Assembly: GCF_000568815.1 (NCBI RefSeq)
Contig: NZ_CP007201.1
Location: 3,109,654 to 3,173,653, forward strand
Source: Sulfurospirillum multivorans DSM 12446
Lineage (GTDB): Bacteria > Campylobacterota > Campylobacteria > Campylobacterales > Sulfurospirillaceae
Length of the DNA stretch: 64,000 bases
Reading direction: 5' to 3'
The translations under genes and the position numbers were made by a program. The notes under the pieces were generated by a model. That model did no database searches. It was not told where the DNA came from and worked only from the letters and a program-made list of their open reading frames with translations. Shown here in pieces: positions 15,269-28,971 of the stretch (position 1 is the first letter of the stretch; every line of letters starts with the position of its first letter).

Positions 15269-18144
15269 CTACCCCCTTGCCTTTTCAAAATTGACCGCGC
15301 CATCGTAGGCGTATTGATTTCCATCCCAAAGTCCCCCAAACTTCAAGTGCCCCCAGCCATCCGCCATCTCCAAAAGATTGAGCGCTGTTGGTACGACTTC
15401 ATTATGTCCTCGTTTATTTTTGTACATATACGGTTCCCATCCATCTTCTAAAACAATACCATCGGGTGGACACGAAGAGCTCAATTTTGCCATCGCATAA
15501 AACTCGCCAATAGCGTTAAAAATGCGAATCGAATCGCCGTCTTTAATCCCCTTCATTTTAGCCACTTCACGATTCACTTGAATCGCAGGAACACCTCTTT
15601 GTAAACGAAGCAGGGTACGGCTTGTTTTGTAATTGGAGTGAATACTCCATCTTGCATGCGGTGTTAACATGGCAAACGGATGGGCTTTAGTATCGGGACG
15701 AATGCCTTGCATACCGGTGTTGGTTTGTGCTCCCATCTTAATGTACATATCATGATCCACGTAAAAGGTTTGACGACCGCTGAGTGTCTCTAGGCGTTGA
15801 AATTTAAAGAGATGATCTTCGTTAGAGTTAAACGGACGATCGGCATAGAGTGGTGAACTTTTCGCCGCTTTTTCGTTAAGCTGTAAAAAACCACCCGTTT
15901 TGTACATCTTCTCAATCGTCCACGGCTCATACTGCACACAGTTCGCCAATGCTGCTTCCACCGCTTGCTTGTCAGTGCCTAAGAGTGGCTCCATCTCAGA
16001 GCGACTCTCTTCATCGCTGTTCGTAAACTCTTGATGCACGATGCTTAGGTCATGAAAACCCTCTTTGGCATAGCGTTTGTCATCTTTGACTTTGGCTTTC
16101 TCTTTGTTCTCAGGCTTATTGGCAATCGCTTCAAGCTTTTTGGTAATGAGCGAGAACATACTCCACTCATCCATCGCTTCCCCCACAGGTTTGAGGTTTT
16201 TAGCCGGTTGTGCTAGGTTGGTAAAGCGATGATACCCAGGGCTTGAGCGTATATCCCACACCTCGTAGTGGCTTTTGGCTGGCAGTAAGATGTCGGCATA
16301 GACAGCCGCTTCACTCATACGTGTATCAACATACGCAAAATATTTGGTCTTTTTCAAGAAGGCTTCTTTGTAGTCACTGCCTTTGTTACGCCTAAACTTC
16401 GCATCGGCAACGATAAGCGCAATTTCAGGCGTCCAGTGTGGCTTGACCCCTTTTTCTTTGCCGTCTTTGCCTTTTTCAAGAAGCAATGAAACAACCTTCA
16501 TATACTCCTCTTTACTCATACCATTTTGCGCACGTCTGACATCGGCATCACTAAAATACTTCTCAAACGTCTTCATACCATCGCCCAAAATAAACTCACC
16601 CACAAAACCTGAGCCAAAGCGTGCAGTGTATTTGCCACTAAAACCGCTGAGTGCTTCCAGACCGCTGAGTTGGAACTCGTTTTCCGTATTCAAACCGCCA
16701 TACGGTCCCATGCGTCCTGTTAAACCGCAGATAGAAGCGATGTTCCATATAGACATCATTCCATTAAAGTATTTGTTCAAACTAAAACCTGTGGTAATCT
16801 CAACAACTTTTGGAAGTGCTATGTCACGGGCTAGTTGACGTACCGTGTCTGGATGCACACCCGTCTCTTTTTGAGTAGCTTCAGGGCTGAAGCGTACAGT
16901 GCTTCGCTTTAACATCTCAAAAACAGTGGTCACTTTCACTTTTTCACCATTTAGGAGTGTGACTTCAAATTCACCCTCTAACAGTGGCTCGATACCAAAG
17001 TCGCTTAGGCGCAGGGTTTTATGCTCACTTCCTTCACTTCCAGGCATGATGGCTGGCGCATTGGTTTTGGCATTCCATGCGTAAAATTGCTCATCAAAAC
17101 TGTGATGTTCTTTCTCGTCTTTTGCTTTTTCTACCTCTGAGCGTCGCAATAGTTTCTTGTTGTCAACTCTTACTAAAAAAGGAAGATCGGTATAGGTTTT
17201 TGCAAAAGCGGGTTTATACATCTTTGCATTTAAAATCTCATAGATAACACTCATAGCAAGGATATTGTCGCTCCCTGCTTTAATCGGTATCCAAAGATCC
17301 GCGGCTCTGGCACTGGCATTAAACTCAGGGGTAATGACGATGATCTTCGCGCCATTGTATTTACCTTCCCACACAAAGTGCGCATCAGGAATACGTGAGA
17401 CCGAAGGATTACCACCCCAAAAAACTGCGGTGTTAACCGTGTACATAAAGTCATACGTACACCCGAGGTTTCCCTCGCCATAGGCAATCGCCGCACCACT
17501 GAACATATCGCCAAGGTAAGACGCTGGATAAATTCTTACAGCACCCAACTGTGTTGAAAGTCTTAATGGTCCACCGCGTCTGCCTTCGGTTAAAAGACCC
17601 GTTCCTGCATGTACCATTAACTTCTCAGGGCCTTTTTTAGGGTCTGTCATAACATCCCAAATCTTTTGTGCGACTTCACTAGAGGCTTCATCCCAACTGA
17701 TGCGCTTCCATTTTCCCTCGCCCCGCTTGCCCATACGTTTCATCGGGTAGAGCAATCGGTCTTTTTCATACATAATCTGGGAGTGCTGCACACCCTTATT
17801 ACAGCCTCTTGGGTTAAAGTCTGGCACTTTTGCATTGATGAATGGATAACGTGAAGATTGATTTTCACGGGTGACTACGCCGTTATTCGACCAAATTTCC
17901 CACGAACAGTTGCCTTGGCAGTTGACACAGTGACACAGTGGTACGCAAAGCCATGCTCCTCTTTTTTACCGTACGTAAAGCCAAACTCATTGCGGTACAT
18001 CTCTTCGCTATAGCTGGTATTTGGGTAGTTCTCTTTTGCATTTTCGATTTTACTTACACCCGTCTTGGCAAACGCATACCCTTCCCCTGCGATCATCGCC
18101 GCAGTGGCACTGGAGATTTTTAAAAAGTCTCTTCGCTTTAGTAT
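15269..18144 (-). pseudogene. Type II DMSO-reductase alpha subunit, frameshifted
   Basis: Mo-bisPGD catalytic subunit of about 955 residues once an 8-bp duplication is removed. The Tat signal is KRRDFLKISSATAA. The Fe-S motif HCVNCQGNCSWEIW (H-x3-C-x3-C) follows near residue 68, as in NarG/SerA-type enzymes. Later blocks are NPRGCNKGVQHSQ, KWKRISWDEA, YGEGNLGCTYDFMYT and SRIPDAHFVWEGKYNGAK. The duplication CACTGTGT-CACTGTGT (coding strand) falls in the Fe-S motif and ends the frame 24 residues later. No ATG, GTG or TTG lies between the upstream in-frame stop and the Tat motif; only ATA at 18144 fits the GGAG site. As written it would not be functional. Confidence 0.85.
17924..17939. repeat. 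8-bp tandem duplication in the alpha gene
   Basis: GACACAGT occurs twice in direct succession. With one copy the reading frame of the type II alpha subunit is continuous through its Fe-S cysteine motif. Confidence 0.9.
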
Positions 18145-18155
18145 ATTCTTCTCCT

Positions 18156-19184
18156 CTATCTTCGTATCGGTAGGTTCATATCATTCGCCCATTCATCCCA
18201 ACTGCCCGTATACACTTTCACATTAGGATAGCCTAAAAGTTCAAGCGCCGTAATGATGTGTGAGCTTCTTCCTGCACCCACATGACAGTAAGCGTAGATT
18301 GTTTTGTCTTTGGTGATGCCATTTTGAGCAAAAAGTGCTTGCATTTTTTCTAACTCTTTGAAGGAGAGTTTTTTATCCATATCGGTGACATTTTTCCACT
18401 CAATAAACGTAGCACCTGGTATATGGCCACCACGAGCGACATTGTCCATTTTTCGCTCACCCATTATCTCTTCAAAACCTCGTGCATCAATGATCGCATA
18501 CGAAGATTTCTGCCCCTTTTGCACCAAATCTTCTACAGCTTTAAGCAGCTCCTCTTTACCTGCAATGTAGGTGTAATTGACTTTGGAAAGATCAATGCTG
18601 TACTGTTTTGGCACCCCTTTAACTTCAACACCTTTTTGCACGATGAGTTTTTTTTCTTGCTCTTTGAGCTGTAATGTGAGCGTTTCGACTAGAGTTTTAT
18701 CCTCTTTTGCCGCTTTGATCTGCGCTTTAAGCGCATCATAGATTTTCTGCTCAGGATCAGCCGCCATCATTGCTGCTCGTCCACCATTGAGGATTTTCAC
18801 CTTCTCATGCCCGTAGCTTTTAAAGTACGCATACACACCCGTAGCATTAGGCCCTTTAAAGTCATCATAGGCAATCACCAATGTGTCGTTTGCGATCCCT
18901 TTGCTTCCGATGTAATGCTCCGCCTCCTCTTTGCACATAAAAAGTGGTGCGCACTCCATTTGGCCCGTAGTGCTTGAATGATGCAAATGATGCGCATACA
19001 TCTCGACTGAGCCTTTGATGTGCCCCGTAGCATAAATGTCTTCGTCATCGCCCATGACAAACACCACTTTCTCTTGCCCGATCAACTTCATCGCATCTTC
19101 CGCTGAAATCAAGATGTCACTTGATGTAGCAGACAGCGTTGATACGATAAGTGAACCCAAGAGAATACCTCGTAACCATCCCAT
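18156..19184 (-). CDS. Periplasmic two-domain rhodanese (sulfurtransferase)
   Basis: 342 residues from the ATG at 19184, which has AGGAG upstream; an earlier in-frame start at 19259 has none. A Sec signal (about 1-20) is followed by two rhodanese domains. The first (about 25-140) lacks the catalytic Cys (YDDFKGPNAT). The second has it in YCHVGAGRSS near residue 300 and ends TGSWDEWANDMN, the CH2-type ending of SseA-like enzymes. It transfers sulfane sulfur to cyanide or thiols. It is the first gene before the molybdoenzyme alpha gene and ends 11 bases before its start, so it is in the same operon. Confidence 0.8.
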   Translation of the reverse strand: MGWLRGILLGSLIVSTLSATSSDILISAEDAMKLIGQEKVVFVMGDDEDIYATGHIKGSVEMYAHHLHHSSTTGQMECAPLFMCKEEAEHYIGSKGIANDTLVIAYDDFKGPNATGVYAYFKSYGHEKVKILNGGRAAMMAADPEQKIYDALKAQIKAAKEDKTLVETLTLQLKEQEKKLIVQKGVEVKGVPKQYSIDLSKVNYTYIAGKEELLKAVEDLVQKGQKSSYAIIDARGFEEIMGERKMDNVARGGHIPGATFIEWKNVTDMDKKLSFKELEKMQALFAQNGITKDKTIYAYCHVGAGRSSHIITALELLGYPNVKVYTGSWDEWANDMNLPIRR

Positions 19185-19375
19185 ATAAACTCCTTTTTGT
19201 AGCGTTTTTACACATAAAGAAAGGCGCAAATAACGGACTAACACACAATTTTTCACCATCAGATGCTTTAAAAGCCCATAAACAGCTGAAGTGTTACTTT
19301 ATATCCTAGTTATTTACTCGATTTTAGTCTGCCTTTACTTAACGTGATGTAAAATAAAAGAAGTATGATTAATTT

Positions 19376-19391
19376 GTTACATAATTGTAAC
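19376..19391. promoter_or_regulatory. Possible Crp/Fnr-type operator
   Basis: GTTACATAATTGTAAC is an imperfect inverted repeat in the divergent region between the rhodanese operon and the gene at 19409. It is near the form bound by Crp/Fnr-family regulators, but its identity is not certain. Confidence 0.3.
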
Positions 19392-19408
19392 TTAACTAAA
19401 GGAAACCG

Positions 19409-19774
19409 ATGCAATACCCTCAAGAGCCCTTCTACACACCCAAACATCTCCTTTCACTCTGGCAGTGTGGATGTTACATTCATACTCAAAATCTCATTAC
19501 GCTGGGTTCGGCGCTGGGCATGGAACTTCCCTTTAAAAAACGCTCTTCCCTCTTGCAAACATTGCTTTTACATGTAAAAGAGACCCACCAAGAACCAGTA
19601 TTTCTCTCTTTGATGAACGACCTTTTAGACCATAAAGCACAAACGCTGCATGAGAACATCGCGCACTATCCCAAAACAGCACGTTTGATGCAGCCGTGGC
19701 TTCAAAAAATAGAAAAAACCAAGCATCTTTTAAACCGAGAATTTGCTTTACATGTAAAGGAAAAACATGAATAA
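19409..19774 (+). CDS. Unknown 121-residue protein before mrp
   Basis: Cytoplasmic, mostly helical, no known family recognised. N-terminal cysteines (WQCGCYIHTQN) could bind a metal. It includes two LHVK segments (LLLHVKETH and FALHVKEKHE), both coded by TTACATGTAA copies. Its stop overlaps the mrp start by eight bases, so translation is coupled. AAAGGAAACCG lies before the ATG. The pairing suggests a role in Fe-S or molybdoenzyme maturation, by context only. Confidence 0.6.
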   Translation: MQYPQEPFYTPKHLLSLWQCGCYIHTQNLITLGSALGMELPFKKRSSLLQTLLLHVKETHQEPVFLSLMNDLLDHKAQTLHENIAHYPKTARLMQPWLQKIEKTKHLLNREFALHVKEKHE

Positions 19775-20573
19775 GATCAAACGCCCCTATGGCTCTACCC
19801 AAACGCCCAATAACCGAGCGCCGTCTGCCAAAAAAGTGATCGCCATCAGCAGTGGCAAAGGGGGTGTGGGCAAAAGCACCCTTGCCGCCAATCTCGCCGT
19901 TGGGCTCGCGCAAAGTGGTTTACATGTAGGAGTGTTGGATGCCGATATTTACGGGCCTAGCATTCCACGGCTTTTAGGCGTTGAAACTGAAAAACTACGA
20001 TGGAATGCTGACAATCAAATGATCCCCAGTGAAAATTTTGGCATTAAGGTGATGAGTGTGGGGCTTACAACGCCCAAAAGCGATACCCCGCTCGTTTGGC
20101 GAAGCTCCGTGGCAGTAAGTGCCTTAATACAGTTTTTAGAAGATGTTGCGTGGGGAGAGTTGGATGTTTTGGTGATCGATATGCCTCCAGGAACGGGCGA
20201 TGTGCAACTCACCATGGCACAAGAACTTCCACTCAGCGGCGCAGTACTTGTCACAACGCCTCAAATGCTCGCAACCGATGATGTCAGTCGCGCCATCGTG
20301 ATGTTTCAAGACATTCACGTCCCAATTCTTGGAGTTGTGGAAAATATGAGCTATTTTATCGCCCCAGATACGGGGAAACGTTACGATATTTTTGGAAGTG
20401 GCGGAGCAGTTAAACTGTGCAATACCTATCAAATCCCTCTTTTAGGACAAATCCCGCTTACAAGCGATATTTTAAACCTAAGCGACCAAGGTAAAATTCC
20501 CATGGCGTTGGGTGAAGCAGCAACAAAAGAGATCTATGGAAGTATTGTAAAAAAAGTGAGAGAGGCCATGTGA
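19767..20573 (+). CDS. mrp: Short Mrp/NBP35-type Fe-S carrier ATPase
   Basis: 268-residue P-loop ATPase of the Mrp/ApbC group. The deviant Walker A is GKGGVGKST near residue 30, with DADIYGPSIP and DMPPGTGDVQ as later family motifs. The usual Mrp C-terminal CxxC is absent here (VENMSYFIAPDTGKRYD where most have two cysteines). The N-terminal DUF59 domain of typical Mrp is also missing. It may act in Fe-S delivery to the Fe-S-rich reductase coded divergently, but the missing cysteines leave room for another role. Confidence 0.8.
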   Translation: MNKIKRPYGSTQTPNNRAPSAKKVIAISSGKGGVGKSTLAANLAVGLAQSGLHVGVLDADIYGPSIPRLLGVETEKLRWNADNQMIPSENFGIKVMSVGLTTPKSDTPLVWRSSVAVSALIQFLEDVAWGELDVLVIDMPPGTGDVQLTMAQELPLSGAVLVTTPQMLATDDVSRAIVMFQDIHVPILGVVENMSYFIAPDTGKRYDIFGSGGAVKLCNTYQIPLLGQIPLTSDILNLSDQGKIPMALGEAATKEIYGSIVKKVREAM

Positions 20574-20580
20574 CCTCTCT
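20559..20580. terminator. Hairpin between convergent mrp and porin genes
   Basis: AGAGAGG pairs with CCTCTCT over an eight-base loop that includes the mrp stop codon. No T tract follows, so strength is doubtful. Confidence 0.35.
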
Positions 20581-20594
20581 TCTAAAGCGTTAGA

Positions 20595-22076
20595 TTAGTA
20601 TCTGTATCGTAAAGAAGCACGAACATTTTGAGCTGTTTTAACCGCACCTGTTGTCGTGTCAACATCTTGTGGTGTACCGGTCCATCCAAAGAATGTATCG
20701 CTACCTGTATAGTCATAATCAATGTAGATATAACTCAACTGCGCTGTCAAGTTTTTACCAACAATGGGTAAGATATAGTAAAGCTCATACGCATCACCAC
20801 GTGCTGCAAGTTTGGAACCAACTAAAGTATCTTCACCATAGGTAAAGCTTCTCCAGTATTTGCTACCATGGTTATACTCAACGCCAAGTCTTTGACCTTT
20901 CATAATACCTGGAACTTGTACACCTGTGTAAATGGATGAACCTGTTTCGCTATCGCTACGTCCTAACATACCAGTAGCTGGACCTGCCGATGAGCCTATT
21001 ACATTGTCATTTGGATCTGTTTTGCTATAAGCGTAGGAAAGGAAAAAGATACTATCATCCAAGAAGTCACTAATACCATCACCGATACCATTAACTTGAA
21101 GCGCTAATGAACCCCCGGTTAAATCGCCAACATCTGCGAAATTAAATAAAGGATTATATTGAGTACCACCTGACGCCAATGGTATCGCTTGCATATCATA
21201 AATATTCATGTCCATCATATTCCAAGCTTGGAAGTAATTTGCCATGACTTTATATTGACCGTTATCATAAATTTGCCAAATCACTCCTGCAAGATCCATA
21301 TCTGGAGTCTCGCCATCTTCACTATAACTTGCGTTAAAACCACCACTACTACTCATAGAATAAGAACCTGTTGTTTCAGAAAAACCTCTACCTAAGCAGA
21401 GTTTTAAGTACATTCCTGAAATACCGGTAACTTTATCCATATCAAATTTAAAGCTTGCACCATCAAACTCCATATTGATATTATGGCTAGTAGGTGAAGC
21501 TGGGCTTTCATTATCATTTCTTAGATTTGCCAAAAATCCATCAACCGATGGACGACGACCAAAAGAAGCTGCATAAGGAATATCACCCATATCGCCTGTA
21601 TAGATAAAATAAGCTTCTCTTAATTTGATGGTACTATCACTTGGCTTCTGCGTTCCATACCAATCAAAACTTTGGAACATTGTTCCATTTGATGACATAT
21701 TGGTTTGACCAAATGCTTTATAAGCTCCTAAAGATCCTCTAAAGACTAAATTATCTGCAGGTTGAGAGGCCATACCGAGAATTAACTTATTAGTCCAAAT
21801 TCCATTATCTTGGTCTGGCGCATTATGCAGTTTATAATCAACAACATCATAGGCTGTTCTAAAATCAACTGTCCACTTGATGTTATCCCCAGCATCATGC
21901 GCTTTGATCTCAGATACTTGAGCTTTTAGGGCATCAATATTGATTTTTGATTGAGCATTTTTGAGCTCGGCCATTTGCACTTTGAGTGCTTCAATCTCCT
22001 GCTTTAGTGAATCATCAGCGCCAAACGCTGAAGAGAGTGCTGCTCCGATGAGTAGCGGTGCGATGAGTTTTTTCAT
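20595..22076 (-). CDS. Outer-membrane beta-barrel protein (DUF3373-like porin)
   Basis: 493 residues. A Sec signal (1-19) is followed by a coiled-coil stretch (about 22-60, LKQEIEALKVQMAELKNAQ) as in porins anchored to peptidoglycan, then a barrel with alternating strands. The last strand is NVRASLRYRY, ending in an aromatic residue as outer-membrane proteins do. FGRRPSVDGFLANLRNDNE matches the DUF3373 group found in Campylobacterota. Substrate unknown; an oxyanion or sulfur-compound channel would fit the setting. Confidence 0.75.
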   Translation of the reverse strand: MKKLIAPLLIGAALSSAFGADDSLKQEIEALKVQMAELKNAQSKINIDALKAQVSEIKAHDAGDNIKWTVDFRTAYDVVDYKLHNAPDQDNGIWTNKLILGMASQPADNLVFRGSLGAYKAFGQTNMSSNGTMFQSFDWYGTQKPSDSTIKLREAYFIYTGDMGDIPYAASFGRRPSVDGFLANLRNDNESPASPTSHNINMEFDGASFKFDMDKVTGISGMYLKLCLGRGFSETTGSYSMSSSGGFNASYSEDGETPDMDLAGVIWQIYDNGQYKVMANYFQAWNMMDMNIYDMQAIPLASGGTQYNPLFNFADVGDLTGGSLALQVNGIGDGISDFLDDSIFFLSYAYSKTDPNDNVIGSSAGPATGMLGRSDSETGSSIYTGVQVPGIMKGQRLGVEYNHGSKYWRSFTYGEDTLVGSKLAARGDAYELYYILPIVGKNLTAQLSYIYIDYDYTGSDTFFGWTGTPQDVDTTTGAVKTAQNVRASLRYRY

Positions 22077-22116
22077 CTTTTTTTTACCTTTTCTAAGTAA
22101 GAATTATTTAACACAA

Positions 22117-22458
22117 CTAGCAAGACGGAACGTTGCCGCTATCGCTCGCAAACTCGATACAGAAATCTCTAATATCTGGCATAAATTTTTGGAATTTTTC
22201 GCCTTTTAGAAACGCATCTAATCCCGGAAACTTTTTGGAGTATTCAGCAATAAATTTCTCGCCTTTTCCATCAAAAAGTGCTTTCCACTCTGCTTGCGTA
22301 TGTTGTGTTGCAAATTTTGCTCCATTCATACCTGAACCATCTTTCATATATTTAAGATAGTACTTTTGTCCTTTTGCCGCATCTGCAAAAGCAGAAGTGC
22401 TCATCATGCCCAATACCAAGAAAGCTGAAACAAGTAAACCGAAGACTTTTTTCATCAT
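22117..22458 (-). CDS. Cytochrome-c-like periplasmic protein without haem motif (1)
   Basis: 113 residues: a Sec signal (about 1-25), then ADAAKGQKYYLKYMKDGSGM, HTQAEWKALFDG and the ending FASDSGNVPSC. The pattern is that of small c-type cytochromes (K-G-x-x-Y at the start and a C-terminal helix), but CxxCH is missing; the expected place reads KDGSGMNGAKF. Cysteines occur only at the end (DFCIEF and PSC). About 85% alike to the gene at 22701 by eye. Role unknown. Confidence 0.7.
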   Translation of the reverse strand: MMKKVFGLLVSAFLVLGMMSTSAFADAAKGQKYYLKYMKDGSGMNGAKFATQHTQAEWKALFDGKGEKFIAEYSKKFPGLDAFLKGEKFQKFMPDIRDFCIEFASDSGNVPSC

Positions 22459-22624
22459 TTCTCCTTTTCAAATTTTAGATATGGAGTCATCATAACAAAA
22501 GTAAAATAAATTTTAATTTAAAAAGACGATTATGAAGACAAATAAGTAAATATTATGTTTACTTTTTTTACTTTTCTGAACTATACAGGCTTAAAGCTGA
22601 AAGGTAAGGCATTTTGTAGTAAAT

Positions 22625-22635
22625 TTTATTTAACT
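22625..22635. promoter_or_regulatory. Shared 11-base motif upstream of the cytochrome-like gene
   Basis: TTTATTTAACT (AGTTAAATAAA on the minus strand). The same 11-mer lies upstream of both psrA genes (36564-36574 and 44287-44297). Confidence 0.3.
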
Positions 22636-22644
22636 TTTATAAAT

Positions 22645-22678
22645 GCTTTTCAGATCATTTAAATCTGATCTGAAAAGC
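22645..22678 (-). terminator. Terminator of the second cytochrome-like gene
   Basis: GCTTTTCAGATC pairs perfectly (12 bp) with GATCTGAAAAGC over a 10-base loop, just after the 22701-23039 gene on the minus strand and followed by ATTTAT. Confidence 0.7.
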
Positions 22679-22700
22679 GTGGAGTCACTTTAGAAGAAAA

Positions 22701-23039
22701 TTAACACGAAGGAACATTACCACTATCACTTGCAAACTCAATACAAAAATCTCTAATATCTGGCATAAATTTTTGGAATTTTTCGCCTTTTAGAAACGCA
22801 TCAAGTGTAGGAAACTTTGCAGAATACTCTGCAATAAACTTTTCACCCTTTCCATCAAAGAGAGCTTTCCACTCCCCTTGCGTGTGTTGCGCAGCAAATT
22901 TAGCCCCATTCATACCTGAGTCATTCTTCATGTACTTCAAGTAGTATTTTTGCCCTTTAGCGGCATCCGCAAGTGCATTTGTACTCAAAAGCCCTACAAT
23001 AAAGAAGGCTGAGACGAGTAAACCAATCAATTTTTTCAT
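22701..23039 (-). CDS. Cytochrome-c-like periplasmic protein without haem motif (2)
   Basis: 112 residues, a close copy of the gene at 22117. Signal peptide about 1-24; SGMNGAKFAAQHTQGEW replaces a haem site; the end is FASDSGNVPSC. The two genes are separated by a terminator and an AT-rich promoter region, so each has its own transcript. A more distant relative is at 38272. Confidence 0.7.
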   Translation of the reverse strand: MKKLIGLLVSAFFIVGLLSTNALADAAKGQKYYLKYMKNDSGMNGAKFAAQHTQGEWKALFDGKGEKFIAEYSAKFPTLDAFLKGEKFQKFMPDIRDFCIEFASDSGNVPSC

Positions 23040-23337
23040 TCTTGATCCTTTTAGTTAAGTTTAGGTAAATATAGTAACGCAAAGAGACTAAAATGTAATT
23101 GAAAAAATCAAACTTATAATATTAATAATAATTATAATAAGGCTAAATGATACGTCTAATAACAATGAAAAAATATGGTGTAAGCGCGGATGTAGGATAG
23201 AAGATTATTAAAAAGTGAAGGGTATATTAACAGATAAGAATAAAAGGGAAGGCGATGAAACTAGATAGACGTTGTGTTATATGTTAAGTAAATGTGATTG
23301 TTATCATTGTAAATAAAAGGAGGGATAAAATCACGAG
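23040..23337. other. Gap between cytochrome-like gene and 5S rRNA
   Basis: About 300 AT-rich bases holding the promoter region of the 22701-23039 gene and the trailer of the rRNA operon. A TTTTAGTTAAGTTTA stretch lies near 23050. I see no gene and no clear terminator hairpin. Confidence 0.6.
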
Positions 23338-23455
23338 AACTGGCAGCGACCTACGTTTCCATCCCAGTAAGGGAGAGTATTATCGGCGATGAAGAGCTTA
23401 GCTTCCTGGTTCGAAATGGGACAGGGCGTTTCCTCTTCTCTATAGCCACCAGAAT
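23338..23455 (-). rRNA. rrf: 5S ribosomal RNA
   Basis: On the minus strand it reads TCTGGTGGCTATAGAGAAGA, later CGAACCAGGAAGCTAAGC and ends GGTCGCTGCCAGT, the conserved 5S blocks. Ends are approximate to a few bases. Confidence 0.9.
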
Positions 23456-23591
23456 CGTGAATTAAATCTATTTAGCATTTTAGCGAAATAGGCTTAATTC
23501 ACCATTCTTTTGGTGAGTTTAGTATTGTCTAGTCAACAAAGCGCTTTACACTTAATAAGGAAGTGAAATAGCATTATCATACGTAATAATA

Positions 23592-26503
<2,912 letters not shown>

Positions 26504-26820
26504 TTGTATTCTAATGCACATTTCACTCCCTTATTAAATGTAAAACATCTAACAAGTTGTAAATTGTTTTTTTTGCGTTTTGTTGACTTTGACAATAATA
26601 AATTAAATAACATCTTTATGTTCTTTCACCAGATAGCAAAGCTATCTTAAAGAACCAAACCTACAGCACAACACAAAGCGTCGTATTCTAAATTGTAGAA
26701 CATAAACTTAGACTAAAAAGTCTAATATAAAAACAACCTAAATTGTTCTTATATTAGACATTGTGTCTTCATTCTCACTAACAATGTCTCTTGGCAATTT
26801 TTCACCATTTCTCTAAAAAA
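26504..26820 (-). other. tRNA-Ala to 23S spacer
   Basis: 317 AT-rich bases of transcribed spacer with processing stems; no gene seen. Confidence 0.7.
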
Positions 26821-26896
26821 TGGTGGAGAATAGCGGGATCGAACCGCTGACCTCCTGCGTGCAAAGCAGGCGCTCTCCCAGCTGAGCTAATTCCCC
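26821..26896 (-). tRNA. tRNA-Ala (anticodon TGC)
   Basis: GGGGAATTAGCTCAGCTGGG at the 5' side, anticodon loop CTTTGCACG, T arm GGTTCGATCCC, and encoded CCA. Usual rRNA spacer tRNA. Confidence 0.95.
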
Positions 26897-26897
26897 A

Positions 26898-26975
26898 TGG
26901 TGGGCTTAAGAGGACTCGAACCTCTGACCTTACCCTTATCAGGGGTACGCTCTAACCACCTGAGCTATAAGCCCC
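26898..26975 (-). tRNA. tRNA-Ile (anticodon GAT)
   Basis: GGGGCTTATAGCTCAGGTGG at the 5' side, anticodon loop CTGATAA, T arm GGTTCGAGTCC, and encoded CCA. It lies just upstream of tRNA-Ala in the transcript. Confidence 0.95.
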
Positions 26976-27062
26976 TTTTTCATTCAATCTCTCAAAACTA
27001 AATAAGCTTCCCTAGCTATGCTCGCCGGAGCACCATTGTGAGATAGTGCCCCTATACTCTAG

Positions 27063-28569
<1,507 letters not shown>

Positions 28570-28772
28570 AAATTTATGAAGTGTCTTCATTTGACTTAAA
28601 GTATCTCTTTTTTATTAAAGAGTTGATAATCTCTTTTTTCGCGTCACTGACTAAGGTCGCTTATTTAGATTTCAAAGATTGAATTTGACATTGTTAAAAT
28701 GGTAATGAACTTGAAGCAAATCCCCTACTTTGGGTGCTTCTCTTTAACCCCGTTCTCTCAAACGAGGACGAA

Positions 28773-28778
28773 ATTATA
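28773..28778 (-). promoter_or_regulatory. Probable rRNA operon -10 box
   Basis: TATAAT on the minus strand about 200 bases before 16S, in a run of TATATAAT. The stretch 28570-28772 is leader and holds no gene. Confidence 0.45.
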
Positions 28779-28875
28779 TATCCATACACCTTAAAATAAG
28801 GTTAAAACGAATGCATGGTTAAGTAGTTTTTTTCTTCCTCTTAATACGATTAATTTTTTGTTTACTCTGTTTCCA

Positions 28876-28881
28876 TATAAT
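28876..28881 (+). promoter_or_regulatory. Probable -10 box of the BAX-inhibitor gene
   Basis: TATAAT, followed by a leader of about 85 bases with a hairpin (GCATTC...GAATGC, 28898-28927) and a perfect inverted repeat TGTTTAGTAAACA at 28942-28954 before the ribosome site. Confidence 0.45.
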
Positions 28882-28971
28882 AGAGAACTCAAAAATTGCA
28901 TTCCATCTTTTGAATTAGATAGAATGCGTTTTGATTTAACATGTTTAGTAAACAGTAAAAGGAGAATTAAT

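Noticed and set aside
17875-18096. A separate small gene upstream of the molybdoenzyme alpha subunit
   Set aside because: It is the N-terminal part of alpha, cut off by the 8-bp duplication; its last 20 or so residues are out-of-frame translation.
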